From Algibacter miyuki (GTDB taxonomy: Bacteria > Bacteroidota > Bacteroidia > Flavobacteriales > Flavobacteriaceae): DNA of 64,000 nt. The DNA lies in NCBI RefSeq assembly GCF_042427745.1, contig NZ_JBHMFA010000005.1. One strand, given 5' to 3'. The stretch's first letter is position 1, and every line of letters starts with the position of its first letter. A program made the translations under genes and the position numbers. The notes under the pieces were generated by a model, which had not been told where the DNA came from, did not search any database, and worked only from the letters and a program-made list of their open reading frames with translations. This document shows positions 44,280 to 53,613 of this stretch, in pieces.

Positions 44280-46265
44280 TTATAGTTTAGTAATACGCAT
44301 AGCAAAGCCGTTATTGCTTTTTACGTTTAAATTTAATTTTGATTTATTTGAAACTTCAATCGCCTCTATTTTAACATGCGTTCTAGTTTCGATAGTCTCG
44401 TCGTCTGTATATACTTTGGCTCTGTAACTTTGATTTTCATCTAAAAAAGAAAAATCTAACACCACGTTTCGAGCCGTTTCTCCATTAATTCCACCAATAT
44501 ACCAGTCGTTTCCTTTTCTTCTTGCTATTACTCCTATTTTTCCAATCTCAGCTTCTAATACTTTAGTTTCATCCCAAGTGGTTGGTACATTATCAAAAAA
44601 CTCTAATTCGGGTTCGTTACCAATAGTCTTGGTATCACCCCAAAGTACATCTTCTTTAACTGGAGCTAATGGTGCTTTATCATACCAATACAAAAACTGT
44701 AACGGACTAAAAATACAAACCGTTTTTGCTAATTGAGAGGCGTGAGACCCCATTTTGCTAACACGAGAATTATAATAACAAACCGTATTATCCGATGCTC
44801 CAGCAAGCGTGCGCGTAAACATGCTTATTAGAGTATGTGCATTAGGAACAGATTCTTCATCACCACGAATACCTTCTTGAGTTAAAAAGTTTGGATACGT
44901 TCTAGAAAAACCTGTTGGTCTATATTCGTCGTGTACATCAATAATCATTTCATATTGCGCCGTTTTTTTCACAGCTTCGTGCATCCATGCCGTAGCATCT
45001 TGATCGCCTACACGAACAAAACCGTATTTAATTCCGGCAACACCCCATTTTTTCAATAATGGTAAAACTTCTTCTATTTGCTTTTCTAAAGCACGACGGT
45101 TTATATATAAAATTAAACCAATGCCTTTTTCTTTTCCATAAGCTGTTACAGCTTCCATATCCAATGGGCCTTTAGATCTTTTTGGGTCTAAAGTTACCGT
45201 TGTCGCATCTGAGCTGTTCTTCATTTCATCGCCATACCAACCCGCATCAAACATAATATACTGCATGTTATGTTCGGCCACAAAATCGATAGCAGCATAA
45301 GCGCCTTGTGTAGTAAGCGTGGTTTCTCTTAAAACTTTACCTGGCTTAATCCAAGATTCATCAGCAATAGCAGAAGGATCGTTTAAATTTTGAATTAAAT
45401 AATTATTTTCTAATAATTCACCTTCGTTTTTCGCCATCATTACTACACGCCAAGGAGATTGAAAAGGTAATTTTTTATGCACTTTGGCTCCAACTTCTAC
45501 GCGTTTAGAAATGATAGCTCCAGAAATGGTATCTTGTTCTTGTTTCCCCATTTTACCATCTAAACTAGAAAGAATACTATATTTTGAAGACGTCCCTTTA
45601 TCGAAACTTAAACGTGCATAATCCACCAACTTTGCCTCAGCTAAAGCAATTTTTAAACTATCGTGAATTTCCATTACAAGCGGACGCTCACAACCTTTTT
45701 CGAGTTTAGATAATGGGAGTTTTTTATACTCACCTTGTGCCGTTAAAACACCTGGACCACGCTTTGGTGTAGCCCAAACGTTATAATCTTCCTTAAAGTT
45801 GTAGTGAATATTTTCGGCTAAGCCTATTTCTTCAATATTTTGTTGCTCCGGAATTTCATAGGCAAAGGCAACACCTTCGTTGTATGCTCTACCAATAATA
45901 TTTACCTGAGCTTCACCCAATTTTAAAAATATTTTTATTTGATTATAGTGGTCTGTAATTCTGCTTAACTCAGCAAAATTAGATTGCCACTCATTATTTT
46001 CTGAGGATATTTCAGTTTTTAATATGGACAAATCACCAGAAAAATCAATCTCATTAGATAATAACTTCAATATTGAAGATTGAATAACCACTTGCTCTCC
46101 ATATTTTACTAAAAAGGTTATCTCATCACTATTTTCATCATTCAAAAATGTGATATTATTAATACCGTTTGGGGAACTAACTGCTGTTATTTCAGCTTTT
46201 TTACAACTAACAAACAACATCAAACAAAGCAACACTAAACTATAATCTTTTAATATTTTCTTCAT
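44280..46265 (-). CDS. GH97 alpha-glycosidase, inverting-type active site pattern
   Basis: A 661-aa lipoprotein (lipobox FVSC21) with the GH97 layout: N-terminal beta-sandwich (25-290), (beta/alpha)8 barrel with YIMFDAGWYG near 336-345, and C-terminal beta domain. Retaining GH97 enzymes have an Asp nucleophile in a K-x-D-F strand; here it is IKYGF with Gly415, as in inverting SusB-type members (K-T-G-Y). HDEYRPTGFSRTYPN and GIRGDEE supply candidate catalytic Glu residues, as in SusB. It would release alpha-linked hexose (glucose or galactose), though specificity cannot be predicted. In operon between the lyase remnant and the S1 sulfatase. Confidence 0.82.
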   Translation of the reverse strand: MKKILKDYSLVLLCLMLFVSCKKAEITAVSSPNGINNITFLNDENSDEITFLVKYGEQVVIQSSILKLLSNEIDFSGDLSILKTEISSENNEWQSNFAELSRITDHYNQIKIFLKLGEAQVNIIGRAYNEGVAFAYEIPEQQNIEEIGLAENIHYNFKEDYNVWATPKRGPGVLTAQGEYKKLPLSKLEKGCERPLVMEIHDSLKIALAEAKLVDYARLSFDKGTSSKYSILSSLDGKMGKQEQDTISGAIISKRVEVGAKVHKKLPFQSPWRVVMMAKNEGELLENNYLIQNLNDPSAIADESWIKPGKVLRETTLTTQGAYAAIDFVAEHNMQYIMFDAGWYGDEMKNSSDATTVTLDPKRSKGPLDMEAVTAYGKEKGIGLILYINRRALEKQIEEVLPLLKKWGVAGIKYGFVRVGDQDATAWMHEAVKKTAQYEMIIDVHDEYRPTGFSRTYPNFLTQEGIRGDEESVPNAHTLISMFTRTLAGASDNTVCYYNSRVSKMGSHASQLAKTVCIFSPLQFLYWYDKAPLAPVKEDVLWGDTKTIGNEPELEFFDNVPTTWDETKVLEAEIGKIGVIARRKGNDWYIGGINGETARNVVLDFSFLDENQSYRAKVYTDDETIETRTHVKIEAIEVSNKSKLNLNVKSNNGFAMRITKL

Positions 46266-46271
46266 TATTTT

Positions 46272-46783
46272 TTATTTTAATCCTATTGAAACCTCTTGAA
46301 AATTCATGGCTGGCACTTTAAAGTTAACCACATTTTCACCATTCATTTTTAAACGCTCACCTCTTAATTGTTTAAAACCAAAAGTTAAAACCACTTCGCC
46401 TTTTTTATAAGTATCTGGAATGGTTAGCAATATAACATCATCACAAGTTAATTGCATATTATCGCCATAAACTAAAGTTGCCGCACCCGATTTTTTACCT
46501 AAAATTTTAATAGAAAAACCATCTTTCTCAATAAACTTCCCTGCTCCTAAAAAAAGTGTTGTTTTGTTTTCTTCGGAAGTCACCATCCCGAATGTGCCGT
46601 TAAAATTGATGTTTTGAAAAGCGTATTTACCAATAACATCCGATGAAAACACAATATCTGTTCTATCCTGAAGGCTTTCTATTTTTAACCCCACAAAGCT
46701 TTTATTTTAGGAAATATAAATTGCCCACAATTTACCTGTACAAAACAGAAACTAACACTAATAATTAGGACTATTTTTTTCAT
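46272..46783 (-). pseudogene. Remnant of a heparinase II/III-type lyase: signal peptide fused out of frame to a C-terminal fragment
   Basis: An ATG at 46783 starts a signal peptide (MKKIVLIISVSFCFVQVNCG, then QFIFPKIKALWG) that stops at 46685. A second frame, 46272-46694 (GTG start), encodes 140 aa homologous to the extreme C-terminal domain of the lyases: TFGMVTSEENKTTLFLGAGK against VFGVTSEENNNFQYLYLGKG of the 890-aa protein. The lyase catalytic domains, about 700 residues, are absent. This reads as a lyase gene that lost its middle in a deletion with a frameshift. The fragment frame stays open for 140 codons, so it could still be translated, but without a signal it would not reach the periplasm. 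Confidence 0.75.
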
Positions 46784-46795
46784 TTCACTAAATAT

Positions 46796-48271
46796 CTATT
46801 CGTTACGAACCCAAATATGACTTTCGTTTAATAAATCTTTATACTGCACTAAAAATTCTGCTTTCATTTTCTCAAAAACTTCTGGTTCTTTAGAAGCTAA
46901 ATCTTCAGATTCACTAATGTCATTTTTCAAATTGAATAATACAAAATTGGTGAGTTCAGCATTTTTAACATAAGCTTCATTACCATCGTATAGGTTATGA
47001 ATATTTGGAAGCACTTTATTGTCCGACTCCAAACGTGCCATAATTTTCCAATCGCCACTTCGCATAGCAACTCGGCGCTCATTAATAGCATCATAAAATG
47101 CCCATATTAATGGCTTTTCGCGCTCTAAATCACCTGTATTTAAAAACTTTTTAATGGATTGCCCATCTAGGGTTCTTTTAGGTAGTTCCGCACCAGCGAT
47201 ATCAACAAACGTTGGTAAAAAATCTAAGGCAGACACCACTTTTTCTGAGGTTCCGGTAAAAGTTTCTTTTCCTAACCAGTTTACAATACAAGGCACTCTA
47301 AAACCAGCTTCGTTAGTCCAAAGTTTCATACCTTTTAATTCTCCAGGTGTTCCATAAGAATGTTTCGCTTTCGAATATCTCATAAAAGTTTCTGGTCCGT
47401 TATCCGAAGTAAAAATCACTAAAGTATTATCGCTATATTTTTCCTTTAAAAACGCTACCAAACGCCCCACAGCAATATCTACATTTTCAACATTTGCAAA
47501 ATATTCTGCCTGTTGAAGATTCTCTGCTAATGGTAAATATTTTTGAACTAAATCTTCTGGTGAAGCAATAGGTTCGTGCGGTTCGTGAAATGCCACTTCT
47601 AAGAAAAAAGGCTTATCACTTTTTTTATTTTCAAGCCAATTAATAGCTTCACTAACTACAATTTGACTACTAAAACCTTCTATTTCGCCGACTTTCTCAC
47701 CGTTTCTAACAAAATTCTTTGGGTTTTGATGACTTGGAGATGCATTATTGTGTGTTGAAAACCAATGATCGAATCCAAAATCGTTAGGCTGTGGCTGTTC
47801 TTTAGAATTAAAACGAGAATTACAATGCCATTTTCCTGATAAGCAAGTATCATAACCCGCCTTTTTCAACAAGGCAGGAATAGTAACCTCATCGGCTTGC
47901 ATGTGCACTAAATCACGATTATCCTCACTCTTTTTAGGGCCAGGAATAAAATCGTAAACACCAGCTTTATTTGGGCTTCTGCCAGTAAGTAACCCTACAC
48001 GAGAAGGTGAACACACCGGAGCTGTTGAATAGAAATTAGTTAATTTAATTCCTGATTCGGCCAATGCATCTAAATGCGGTGTTTGTATAATGGAATGCCC
48101 AAAAGACGACAAATCTCCATAGCCTAAATCGTCACACAAAAGCACCACAATATTAGGTTGTTTACTTTCTTCTTGACCTTTACTTTCAACCGTTGTTTTT
48201 GTTTCATTTTTACAAGAAAAACCTACTAAAAGACAAACAACAGCTAGATATTTTACAAAATTAAAATGCAT
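46796..48271 (-). CDS. S1-family sulfatase (CxPSR type), second copy
   Basis: A 491-aa lipoprotein (lipobox VGFSC20). Metal ligands lie in NIVVLLCDDLGYGDLSSFG (40-58), and the formylglycine motif PVCSPSRVGLLTGRSP has Cys87. The CSPSR form and the short length differ from the 558-aa sulfatase, so it probably attacks a different sulfate position. The S1 subfamily is not assigned. It lies in operon between the CE1-type esterase (2 bp away) and the lyase remnant. Confidence 0.88.
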   Translation of the reverse strand: MHFNFVKYLAVVCLLVGFSCKNETKTTVESKGQEESKQPNIVVLLCDDLGYGDLSSFGHSIIQTPHLDALAESGIKLTNFYSTAPVCSPSRVGLLTGRSPNKAGVYDFIPGPKKSEDNRDLVHMQADEVTIPALLKKAGYDTCLSGKWHCNSRFNSKEQPQPNDFGFDHWFSTHNNASPSHQNPKNFVRNGEKVGEIEGFSSQIVVSEAINWLENKKSDKPFFLEVAFHEPHEPIASPEDLVQKYLPLAENLQQAEYFANVENVDIAVGRLVAFLKEKYSDNTLVIFTSDNGPETFMRYSKAKHSYGTPGELKGMKLWTNEAGFRVPCIVNWLGKETFTGTSEKVVSALDFLPTFVDIAGAELPKRTLDGQSIKKFLNTGDLEREKPLIWAFYDAINERRVAMRSGDWKIMARLESDNKVLPNIHNLYDGNEAYVKNAELTNFVLFNLKNDISESEDLASKEPEVFEKMKAEFLVQYKDLLNESHIWVRNE

Positions 48272-48273
48272 AC

Positions 48274-49095
48274 TTATTTTTTAGTTGAATTAAAAAAGTC
48301 GTTAAAAAATACCATTTGATAAATTATTGAATTCGCCCAATATTGATTGGTATGTGCACCTGGTCTTTCGATATAATCGTGCGGAATTCGGCGTTCTAAA
48401 AGTTTTTTATGCAAACGCACATTAGCATCGTAGAAAAAATCGTCTACGCCACAATCGAACATAAACTTCAGATTTTTACCATCGAGCAAATGCGTCATAT
48501 TAATAACGGTATTCTGCTCCCAATTTTCTGGTTCTTTGGCATAAACACCTAAACGCTTTGGAAGATCCCATCCATGAGAAAATCCTCGAATATCTAAACC
48601 ACCACTCATACTTGCGGCAACTCCCCAAACATCGTGATGTTTAAACGCTAAATATAAAGCGCCATGACCGCCCATACTATAGCCCGTAATGGCACGATGG
48701 TTTTTATCGGCTACAGTATTGTAATTACTATCAACACCTGCAACAAGTTCTTTAGAAATATAAGTTTCATATCGCATATTACTATCTATTGGACTATCAA
48801 AATACCAACTGGTTTTATGCCCATCAGGACACACAATAATTACATTATATAAATCGGCATAAGCTTCGATATTTGGAGCTTTACTTAACCAAGCCTTGTG
48901 GTCGCCACCTGCGCCATGAAGTAAATAAACGACTGGCAATTTTGGTCCGTTTTTTTTATAAGAATCAGGGGTTATAACCACATTTTTTATGTCTTTATTC
49001 ATGACTGTACTATGCACAACCAACGTATCAATTTTTGACGCATAAAGCGATAACGATGCACAAAAAACGAGTAAAAATCCGATTAACTTTTTCAT
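48274..49095 (-). CDS. Esterase, alpha/beta hydrolase (CE1/esterase D-like)
   Basis: A 273-aa exported protein (signal about 1-20, SLYASK). It has the oxyanion strand LPVVYLLHGAGGDHKAW (54-69), the nucleophile elbow GYSMGG with Ser140, an Asp in FDCGVDDFFYD, and the C-terminal His in RPGAHTNQYW. This matches the CE1-like/esterase D family that removes acetyl, feruloyl or similar groups from sugars. It lies 13 bp downstream of the MFS gene and 2 bp upstream of a sulfatase, so it is translationally coupled in the long operon. The acyl group is unknown. Confidence 0.82.
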   Translation of the reverse strand: MKKLIGFLLVFCASLSLYASKIDTLVVHSTVMNKDIKNVVITPDSYKKNGPKLPVVYLLHGAGGDHKAWLSKAPNIEAYADLYNVIIVCPDGHKTSWYFDSPIDSNMRYETYISKELVAGVDSNYNTVADKNHRAITGYSMGGHGALYLAFKHHDVWGVAASMSGGLDIRGFSHGWDLPKRLGVYAKEPENWEQNTVINMTHLLDGKNLKFMFDCGVDDFFYDANVRLHKKLLERRIPHDYIERPGAHTNQYWANSIIYQMVFFNDFFNSTKK

Positions 49096-49108
49096 AAAAC
49101 TTGACTTA

Positions 49109-50437
49109 TTATTTTTTCTTTAAAATGATATCTTCTAATTCTTCTAAAGTTTTTCCTTTAGTCTCAGGCATCATGAAAGCAACAAACAATAATTGTAAAA
49201 CCATCATACCTGCGAATACCAAAAATACAACACCAGCACCAATCATTGGGTGGTTAAACAAAAATGGAATTAAAGAAGGAATTAAAGCCGCTAACACCCA
49301 GTGTGTTGAACTCCCGAAAGATTGTCCTGATGCACGTAAATGGTTAGGAAAAATCTCTGAAATAAATACCCAAATTACAGCGCCTTGCCCAATAGCATGT
49401 GCTGCAATAAATAGAAATAAGAAAATAGGCACTGCCATTCCCGTCCATCCTAAAAAGAATGCTGCAGATACTAATCCCAATGAAATAATGTATCCAACCG
49501 AGCCTATATACATTAAGGTCTTTCTTCCTAATTTATCAATTAAAAACACGCCCAATAAAGTAAAAACAAGGTTAGTAACACCAATACCAACACTACTTAA
49601 AAGTGCTGTACTTTCTCCCAAACCAGCTTCTTCAAAAATACGTGGTGCATAATACAAGAAGGCATTAATACCTGATAACTGATTGAAAAAAGCAATTAAA
49701 AACGCTAAGGTTAATGGAAATCTATATTTTTTTATAAAAATAGTTTCGGTTTTATCACTAGCATCAGAATGTGCTGTAAACTCTCTAATTTGTTCGTTAA
49801 CATCTGCATTAGGATCTATTAATTTTAAAACTGCTTTAGCTTCTTCAGTTCTAGATTGAGATAATAACCAACGTGGACTTTTAGGTACTTTTAATGCAAA
49901 TAAAATATATAAAACTGCTGGTATAGCCTCTACACCAAGCATCCAACGCCATGCATTTTCGCCAATACCACTTAATAAGTAATTGGATAAAAAAGCAATT
50001 AAAATACCAAAAACAATATTGAATTGATATAAGGCTACTAAACGCCCACGATCTTTAGCAGGAGCAATTTCAGAAATATAAGCAGGAGCCGCAATGGTTG
50101 ATGCTCCAACGCCAATACCACCAATAAAACGAGCAAAAGCGAATACATAAGGATCGTTAGATAAAGCAGAACCAATGGCTGAAACAGCAAATAATACACC
50201 AATAGCAATTAAGGTGTTTTTACGTCCGTATTTGTTTGTTGGAAAGCCTCCAAAAATGGCTCCAATTACGGTTCCCCAAAGTGCCATACCCATGACTACC
50301 CAGCCGTGAAAAGCATCTGATGATTCCCATAAGGCTTGTAGTTTTTTATCGGCTCCCGATATTACTACAACATCAAATCCGAATAAAAATCCTGCTAAAG
50401 CTGCAGTAATAGACCATAATAATATTTTTTTGTCCAT
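49109..50437 (-). CDS. MFS sugar porter (12-TM, XylE/GLUT type)
   Basis: A 442-aa integral membrane protein with the sugar-porter layout. TM1 carries the GFLFGFDVVVISGA motif, GRKNTL follows TM2, PKSPRWLLSQ lies after TM6, and the sequence LIDKLGRKTLMY repeats the GRK loop in the second half. The C-terminus has PETKGKTLEELE, the PETKG sugar-porter signature. It imports a monosaccharide by proton symport across the inner membrane, presumably a sugar released by the PUL enzymes. It is in operon between the propeller glycosidase and the esterase. Confidence 0.92.
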   Translation of the reverse strand: MDKKILLWSITAALAGFLFGFDVVVISGADKKLQALWESSDAFHGWVVMGMALWGTVIGAIFGGFPTNKYGRKNTLIAIGVLFAVSAIGSALSNDPYVFAFARFIGGIGVGASTIAAPAYISEIAPAKDRGRLVALYQFNIVFGILIAFLSNYLLSGIGENAWRWMLGVEAIPAVLYILFALKVPKSPRWLLSQSRTEEAKAVLKLIDPNADVNEQIREFTAHSDASDKTETIFIKKYRFPLTLAFLIAFFNQLSGINAFLYYAPRIFEEAGLGESTALLSSVGIGVTNLVFTLLGVFLIDKLGRKTLMYIGSVGYIISLGLVSAAFFLGWTGMAVPIFLFLFIAAHAIGQGAVIWVFISEIFPNHLRASGQSFGSSTHWVLAALIPSLIPFLFNHPMIGAGVVFLVFAGMMVLQLLFVAFMMPETKGKTLEELEDIILKKK

Positions 50438-50481
50438 GTTATGTTTGTATTAGTTTTATTAAAATATTTAAATTAGTTATG

Positions 50482-51573
50482 TTATTTTTTTAAGGGAATA
50501 ACCATATTCCATGTTTTTGTACCGTTGCTAAATCCACCAGGACCATCCATGGTGGCAAAGAAAATATGTGTAGGTTTTCCGTTTTCCACAAAAACAAAAG
50601 GTCTTTCCAATTGCCCTTGTTTAATGGTTTTTCCGTTATTCCATTTTACCGTTTTTGTGTAAGCTCTTGGATTTTCGTCAATTACCCAGTCGATACCATT
50701 TTCAGAATGTGCTACCAATCCGTCGCCTTTTCCTCCTGTAATTAAACCTCTTTGGTCTTTGGCTATCATGTGGTAACCGGCATCATCACTCCATAAATGT
50801 GGATCTTCAACTTCACCAAAACGTTCCATAGAAAATAGTGGTTCGTTGCCAATTACGGTATATTCTCCGTCATATCTCGGCGCAGTAGCCACACCAATAC
50901 TCATATCGCTTTGCGAAACGCCATCTTCCTTATAACTTCTTCCTTTAAAAAGTAAAACTACCGAACCATCTTCCTTAATTAAAGGTGATGGATTGGAGGT
51001 TAAAAAACTATAATATGAATTTGGCTCCACTTCTAAAATTGGTGCATTTTGACGTTTCCATGGGCCATTGGGACTTTTAGATATTGCTATACCAATACGT
51101 TTTCCCCAACGTGCGGCAATACACCATTTACTTGATAAATCGAAATCGCTAACATTAGATTCTGTAACAGCCTCAAAAGGATGTGTAGATCCCATGTAGT
51201 ACAAAATGTAAGTGTCCTTATATTTTACAATTTTAGGGTTATGGCAAGATTTTCCATCCCAATATTGTGTACCACGATCGCCTAAAGCGACATCTTGAAA
51301 TTGATAAGGTCCTTCTGGAGTTTTTGATGTGGCATGCACAATTTCTGAAGCCACCATCCAACCTGGGTGAAACGGTAACATTTTTGGCCATCGAGAAGCA
51401 TACATGTGGTACAAACCATCGTCTCCCTTAATAACAGAACTTCCCCAAACCCAATAATCATCCATTTGCAAACCGCCATCAATAGGTGCTTCATCTAAAT
51501 TATTATAAAGACTATTTTGTGCACCGCAAGAGAACAAACATCCAATAAACAAAAGAAAAATATATTTCATCAT
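50482..51573 (-). CDS. GH43/GH117-like five-bladed beta-propeller enzyme
   Basis: A 363-aa lipoprotein (lipobox LFSC16). The chain contains repeated W/Y-rich blade motifs: DDYWVWGSSVIKGDDGLYHMYASRW near 38-62, WDGKSCHNPKIVKYKDTYILYYMG, and EVEDPHLWSDDAGYHMIAKD (DPHLW being typical of GH43-type propellers). This supports a glycosidase or debranching role on a side-chain sugar. I cannot place it in a GH family with confidence; a GH43-, GH117- or newly described propeller family is equally possible. It is followed 44 bp later by the MFS porter. Confidence 0.62.
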   Translation of the reverse strand: MMKYIFLLFIGCLFSCGAQNSLYNNLDEAPIDGGLQMDDYWVWGSSVIKGDDGLYHMYASRWPKMLPFHPGWMVASEIVHATSKTPEGPYQFQDVALGDRGTQYWDGKSCHNPKIVKYKDTYILYYMGSTHPFEAVTESNVSDFDLSSKWCIAARWGKRIGIAISKSPNGPWKRQNAPILEVEPNSYYSFLTSNPSPLIKEDGSVVLLFKGRSYKEDGVSQSDMSIGVATAPRYDGEYTVIGNEPLFSMERFGEVEDPHLWSDDAGYHMIAKDQRGLITGGKGDGLVAHSENGIDWVIDENPRAYTKTVKWNNGKTIKQGQLERPFVFVENGKPTHIFFATMDGPGGFSNGTKTWNMVIPLKK

Positions 51574-51597
51574 TTTATAAATTCGATTAAACGTCGA

Positions 51598-53370
51598 TTA
51601 TTTTTTTACAGGTTGAAGTTTAATATCCTTCAAATTAATGGCATTCCATTTTCCAGATACAGGCATTAAGGACAACTCATATTTACCAGGTTTATCCACT
51701 GTAAATTGTCCTAAGTCTGCTTTTTTAAATCGTTTTGGATTACTTCCTGTTGCGGTAACGTTTACGTTTTTAGAAGTTCCTGCAAGTGCTACTGTAATTT
51801 CAGTAGATTCACTTCCTGAATAGCCAAGCTCCACATTAAATGTGCTTGGTTTATCAATTTCGAAAGACCAATATACTCGAGCTGTTTCGCTATCCCAATG
51901 ACTAACGCAGTCCCACTCCTCTTTGTATAGGGCGCCTGGTCCTTGTAAGTTTTCATATTGCGCTCTGTAAGCCGTAAGTACAGCCAGTCCGTTTTCATCT
52001 TGACCTAAAGCTTTTACAGGTAATGCATTGGGCATTTCCTTCAACTTTAAAACAATAACAGAAGCTACGCTATCTGGTGCTTTTCCTGTTAATTTCACTT
52101 GAATTCCATGATCTAAAGTTTCGGTTTTAAACGTTCTGCTTTCATCAGTAAGTAAATAACAAGATTCTACATTATTTTTTAATCGAATTGGCAACGCTGC
52201 TCCATCTTCCCAGTTGTAAACATGAAGATAAAGTAATGCTTTATCGTCAATGGTTTTCATGGTAATACGTCCCCAGTCTGGTTCGGTAGAAGTTGGACTT
52301 GCTTGTGTTCCGTAAATCGCTTCGGAATTTGTATCCATCCAAGCACCAATGGCTTTCATGCGTTCTACAGCTTCAGTTCTTAAAATGCCTTCTCGTGTTG
52401 GACTTACATTCAATAAATAATTTCCGCCTTTACTACTCTGGTCTATTAAATTATGAATTAAAGTTGGTATAGATTTGAAATTATCATCGTCGCTACGGTA
52501 CCCCCAACTGCCGCTAACGGGTTGGCATAATTCCCAATATTTAGCTTCGGGTTGATGTCTTGGCCCGTTTCTTTCAAAAGTTTTATGATCTCCAGGATAA
52601 TCGTCGCCCAAACGGTCGTTTGTAATAATCCATGGCTGTAATGCCGTGGTAATATGATGCAAGCTATCGACAACAGATTTTGTCATTTCACGAGGTGTAT
52701 CCCACCAAAAATTTGATATCGGGCCATATTCTGTAAGTAACTGTTTTACTTCTGGCAATGCTTTTTCGTAAACATACGCGTCGCTACTAACACGCTCAAA
52801 AGATTTGTCCCAACTGTTCCCTAAACCACCCGGATGGTGCCAATCTTGAGCTTGCGAGTAGTAAAAACCGAATTTAAGGCCTTGCTCTTGGCAGGCGATA
52901 GATAATTCTTTTAAAATATCACGTTTAAAAGGCGTGGCATCTACAATGTTATAATCGGTGGCTTTAGAATCGAACATGGAGAATCCATCGTGATGTTTAG
53001 CCGTGATAATCATGTATTTCATTCCGGCTTGTTTGGCTAAAGCCACAAACTCGTCGGCATTAAATTTTGTTGGATTAAATTCGTCGGCAAATTTCTCATA
53101 TTCAGCAACCGGAATTTTGCCTTTATTCATAATCCACTCGGCACTATTTGTTTGTGCTTCGCCGTTATAAAAACCAGCAGGAACCGTATAAATTCCCCAG
53201 TGAATAAACATACCAAATCGGGCGTCTTGCCACCATTCCATACGGGCTTCATCTGTTATATTTTCTGAATCGATATTCGCCTCTACAACTACAGTTTTTT
53301 CTACTTTAGAACCGCATGCTGTTCCTAAAAGAAAAACAAACAACATTGCACAAATACCTGATTTTTTCAT
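51598..53370 (-). CDS. GH29 alpha-L-fucosidase (590 aa) with C-terminal beta-sandwich and carbohydrate-binding-like domain
   Basis: A lipoprotein (lipobox LLGTAC19). The GH29 barrel shows EARMEWWQDARFGMFIHWG (41-59), MIITAKHHDGFSMFDS, YYSQAQDWHHPGG and the nucleophile Asp224 in FWWDTP. A sandwich domain (about 360-450, PDWGRITMK) and a C-terminal CBM-like domain (about 460-590, YWSFEIDKPSTFNVELGYSGSES) follow. It removes fucose from substrate fragments. It is the first gene of the long leftward operon and lies 44 bp after the -7 of PUL promoter copy D. Differences from the 457-aa GH29 (nucleophile context and extra domain) suggest a different linkage preference. Confidence 0.9.
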   Translation of the reverse strand: MKKSGICAMLFVFLLGTACGSKVEKTVVVEANIDSENITDEARMEWWQDARFGMFIHWGIYTVPAGFYNGEAQTNSAEWIMNKGKIPVAEYEKFADEFNPTKFNADEFVALAKQAGMKYMIITAKHHDGFSMFDSKATDYNIVDATPFKRDILKELSIACQEQGLKFGFYYSQAQDWHHPGGLGNSWDKSFERVSSDAYVYEKALPEVKQLLTEYGPISNFWWDTPREMTKSVVDSLHHITTALQPWIITNDRLGDDYPGDHKTFERNGPRHQPEAKYWELCQPVSGSWGYRSDDDNFKSIPTLIHNLIDQSSKGGNYLLNVSPTREGILRTEAVERMKAIGAWMDTNSEAIYGTQASPTSTEPDWGRITMKTIDDKALLYLHVYNWEDGAALPIRLKNNVESCYLLTDESRTFKTETLDHGIQVKLTGKAPDSVASVIVLKLKEMPNALPVKALGQDENGLAVLTAYRAQYENLQGPGALYKEEWDCVSHWDSETARVYWSFEIDKPSTFNVELGYSGSESTEITVALAGTSKNVNVTATGSNPKRFKKADLGQFTVDKPGKYELSLMPVSGKWNAINLKDIKLQPVKK

Positions 53371-53413
53371 CCTTGAATTTTTTATTATTTATTCTAAAAA
53401 AACATAATAGATA

Positions 53414-53473
53414 CAATAATAAAAATAATAGACTTTTTACGGTATAAATCATGAGCCTTTCCATATAAACTAT
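53414..53473 (-). promoter_or_regulatory. PUL promoter/operator copy D (long GH29-SGNH operon)
   Basis: Minus strand: ATAGTTTA, 13 bp, ATGATTTA (period 21 bp), then -7 TATTATTG (53414-53421) exactly 31 bp after the second octamer start. It would drive the roughly 21-kb operon ending at 32225. Confidence 0.8.
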
Positions 53474-53613
53474 AGCTTATTTATGCGCTATATTAATGAA
53501 ATGGGCTACTAACAAGCCGTTGATCTATTTTAAACAAAAATAAAATACTTTAATTTACACGTGATTCTGTAAATTATTTGATGACTTATTTATATAAAAA
53601 AAACGAAATTAAA

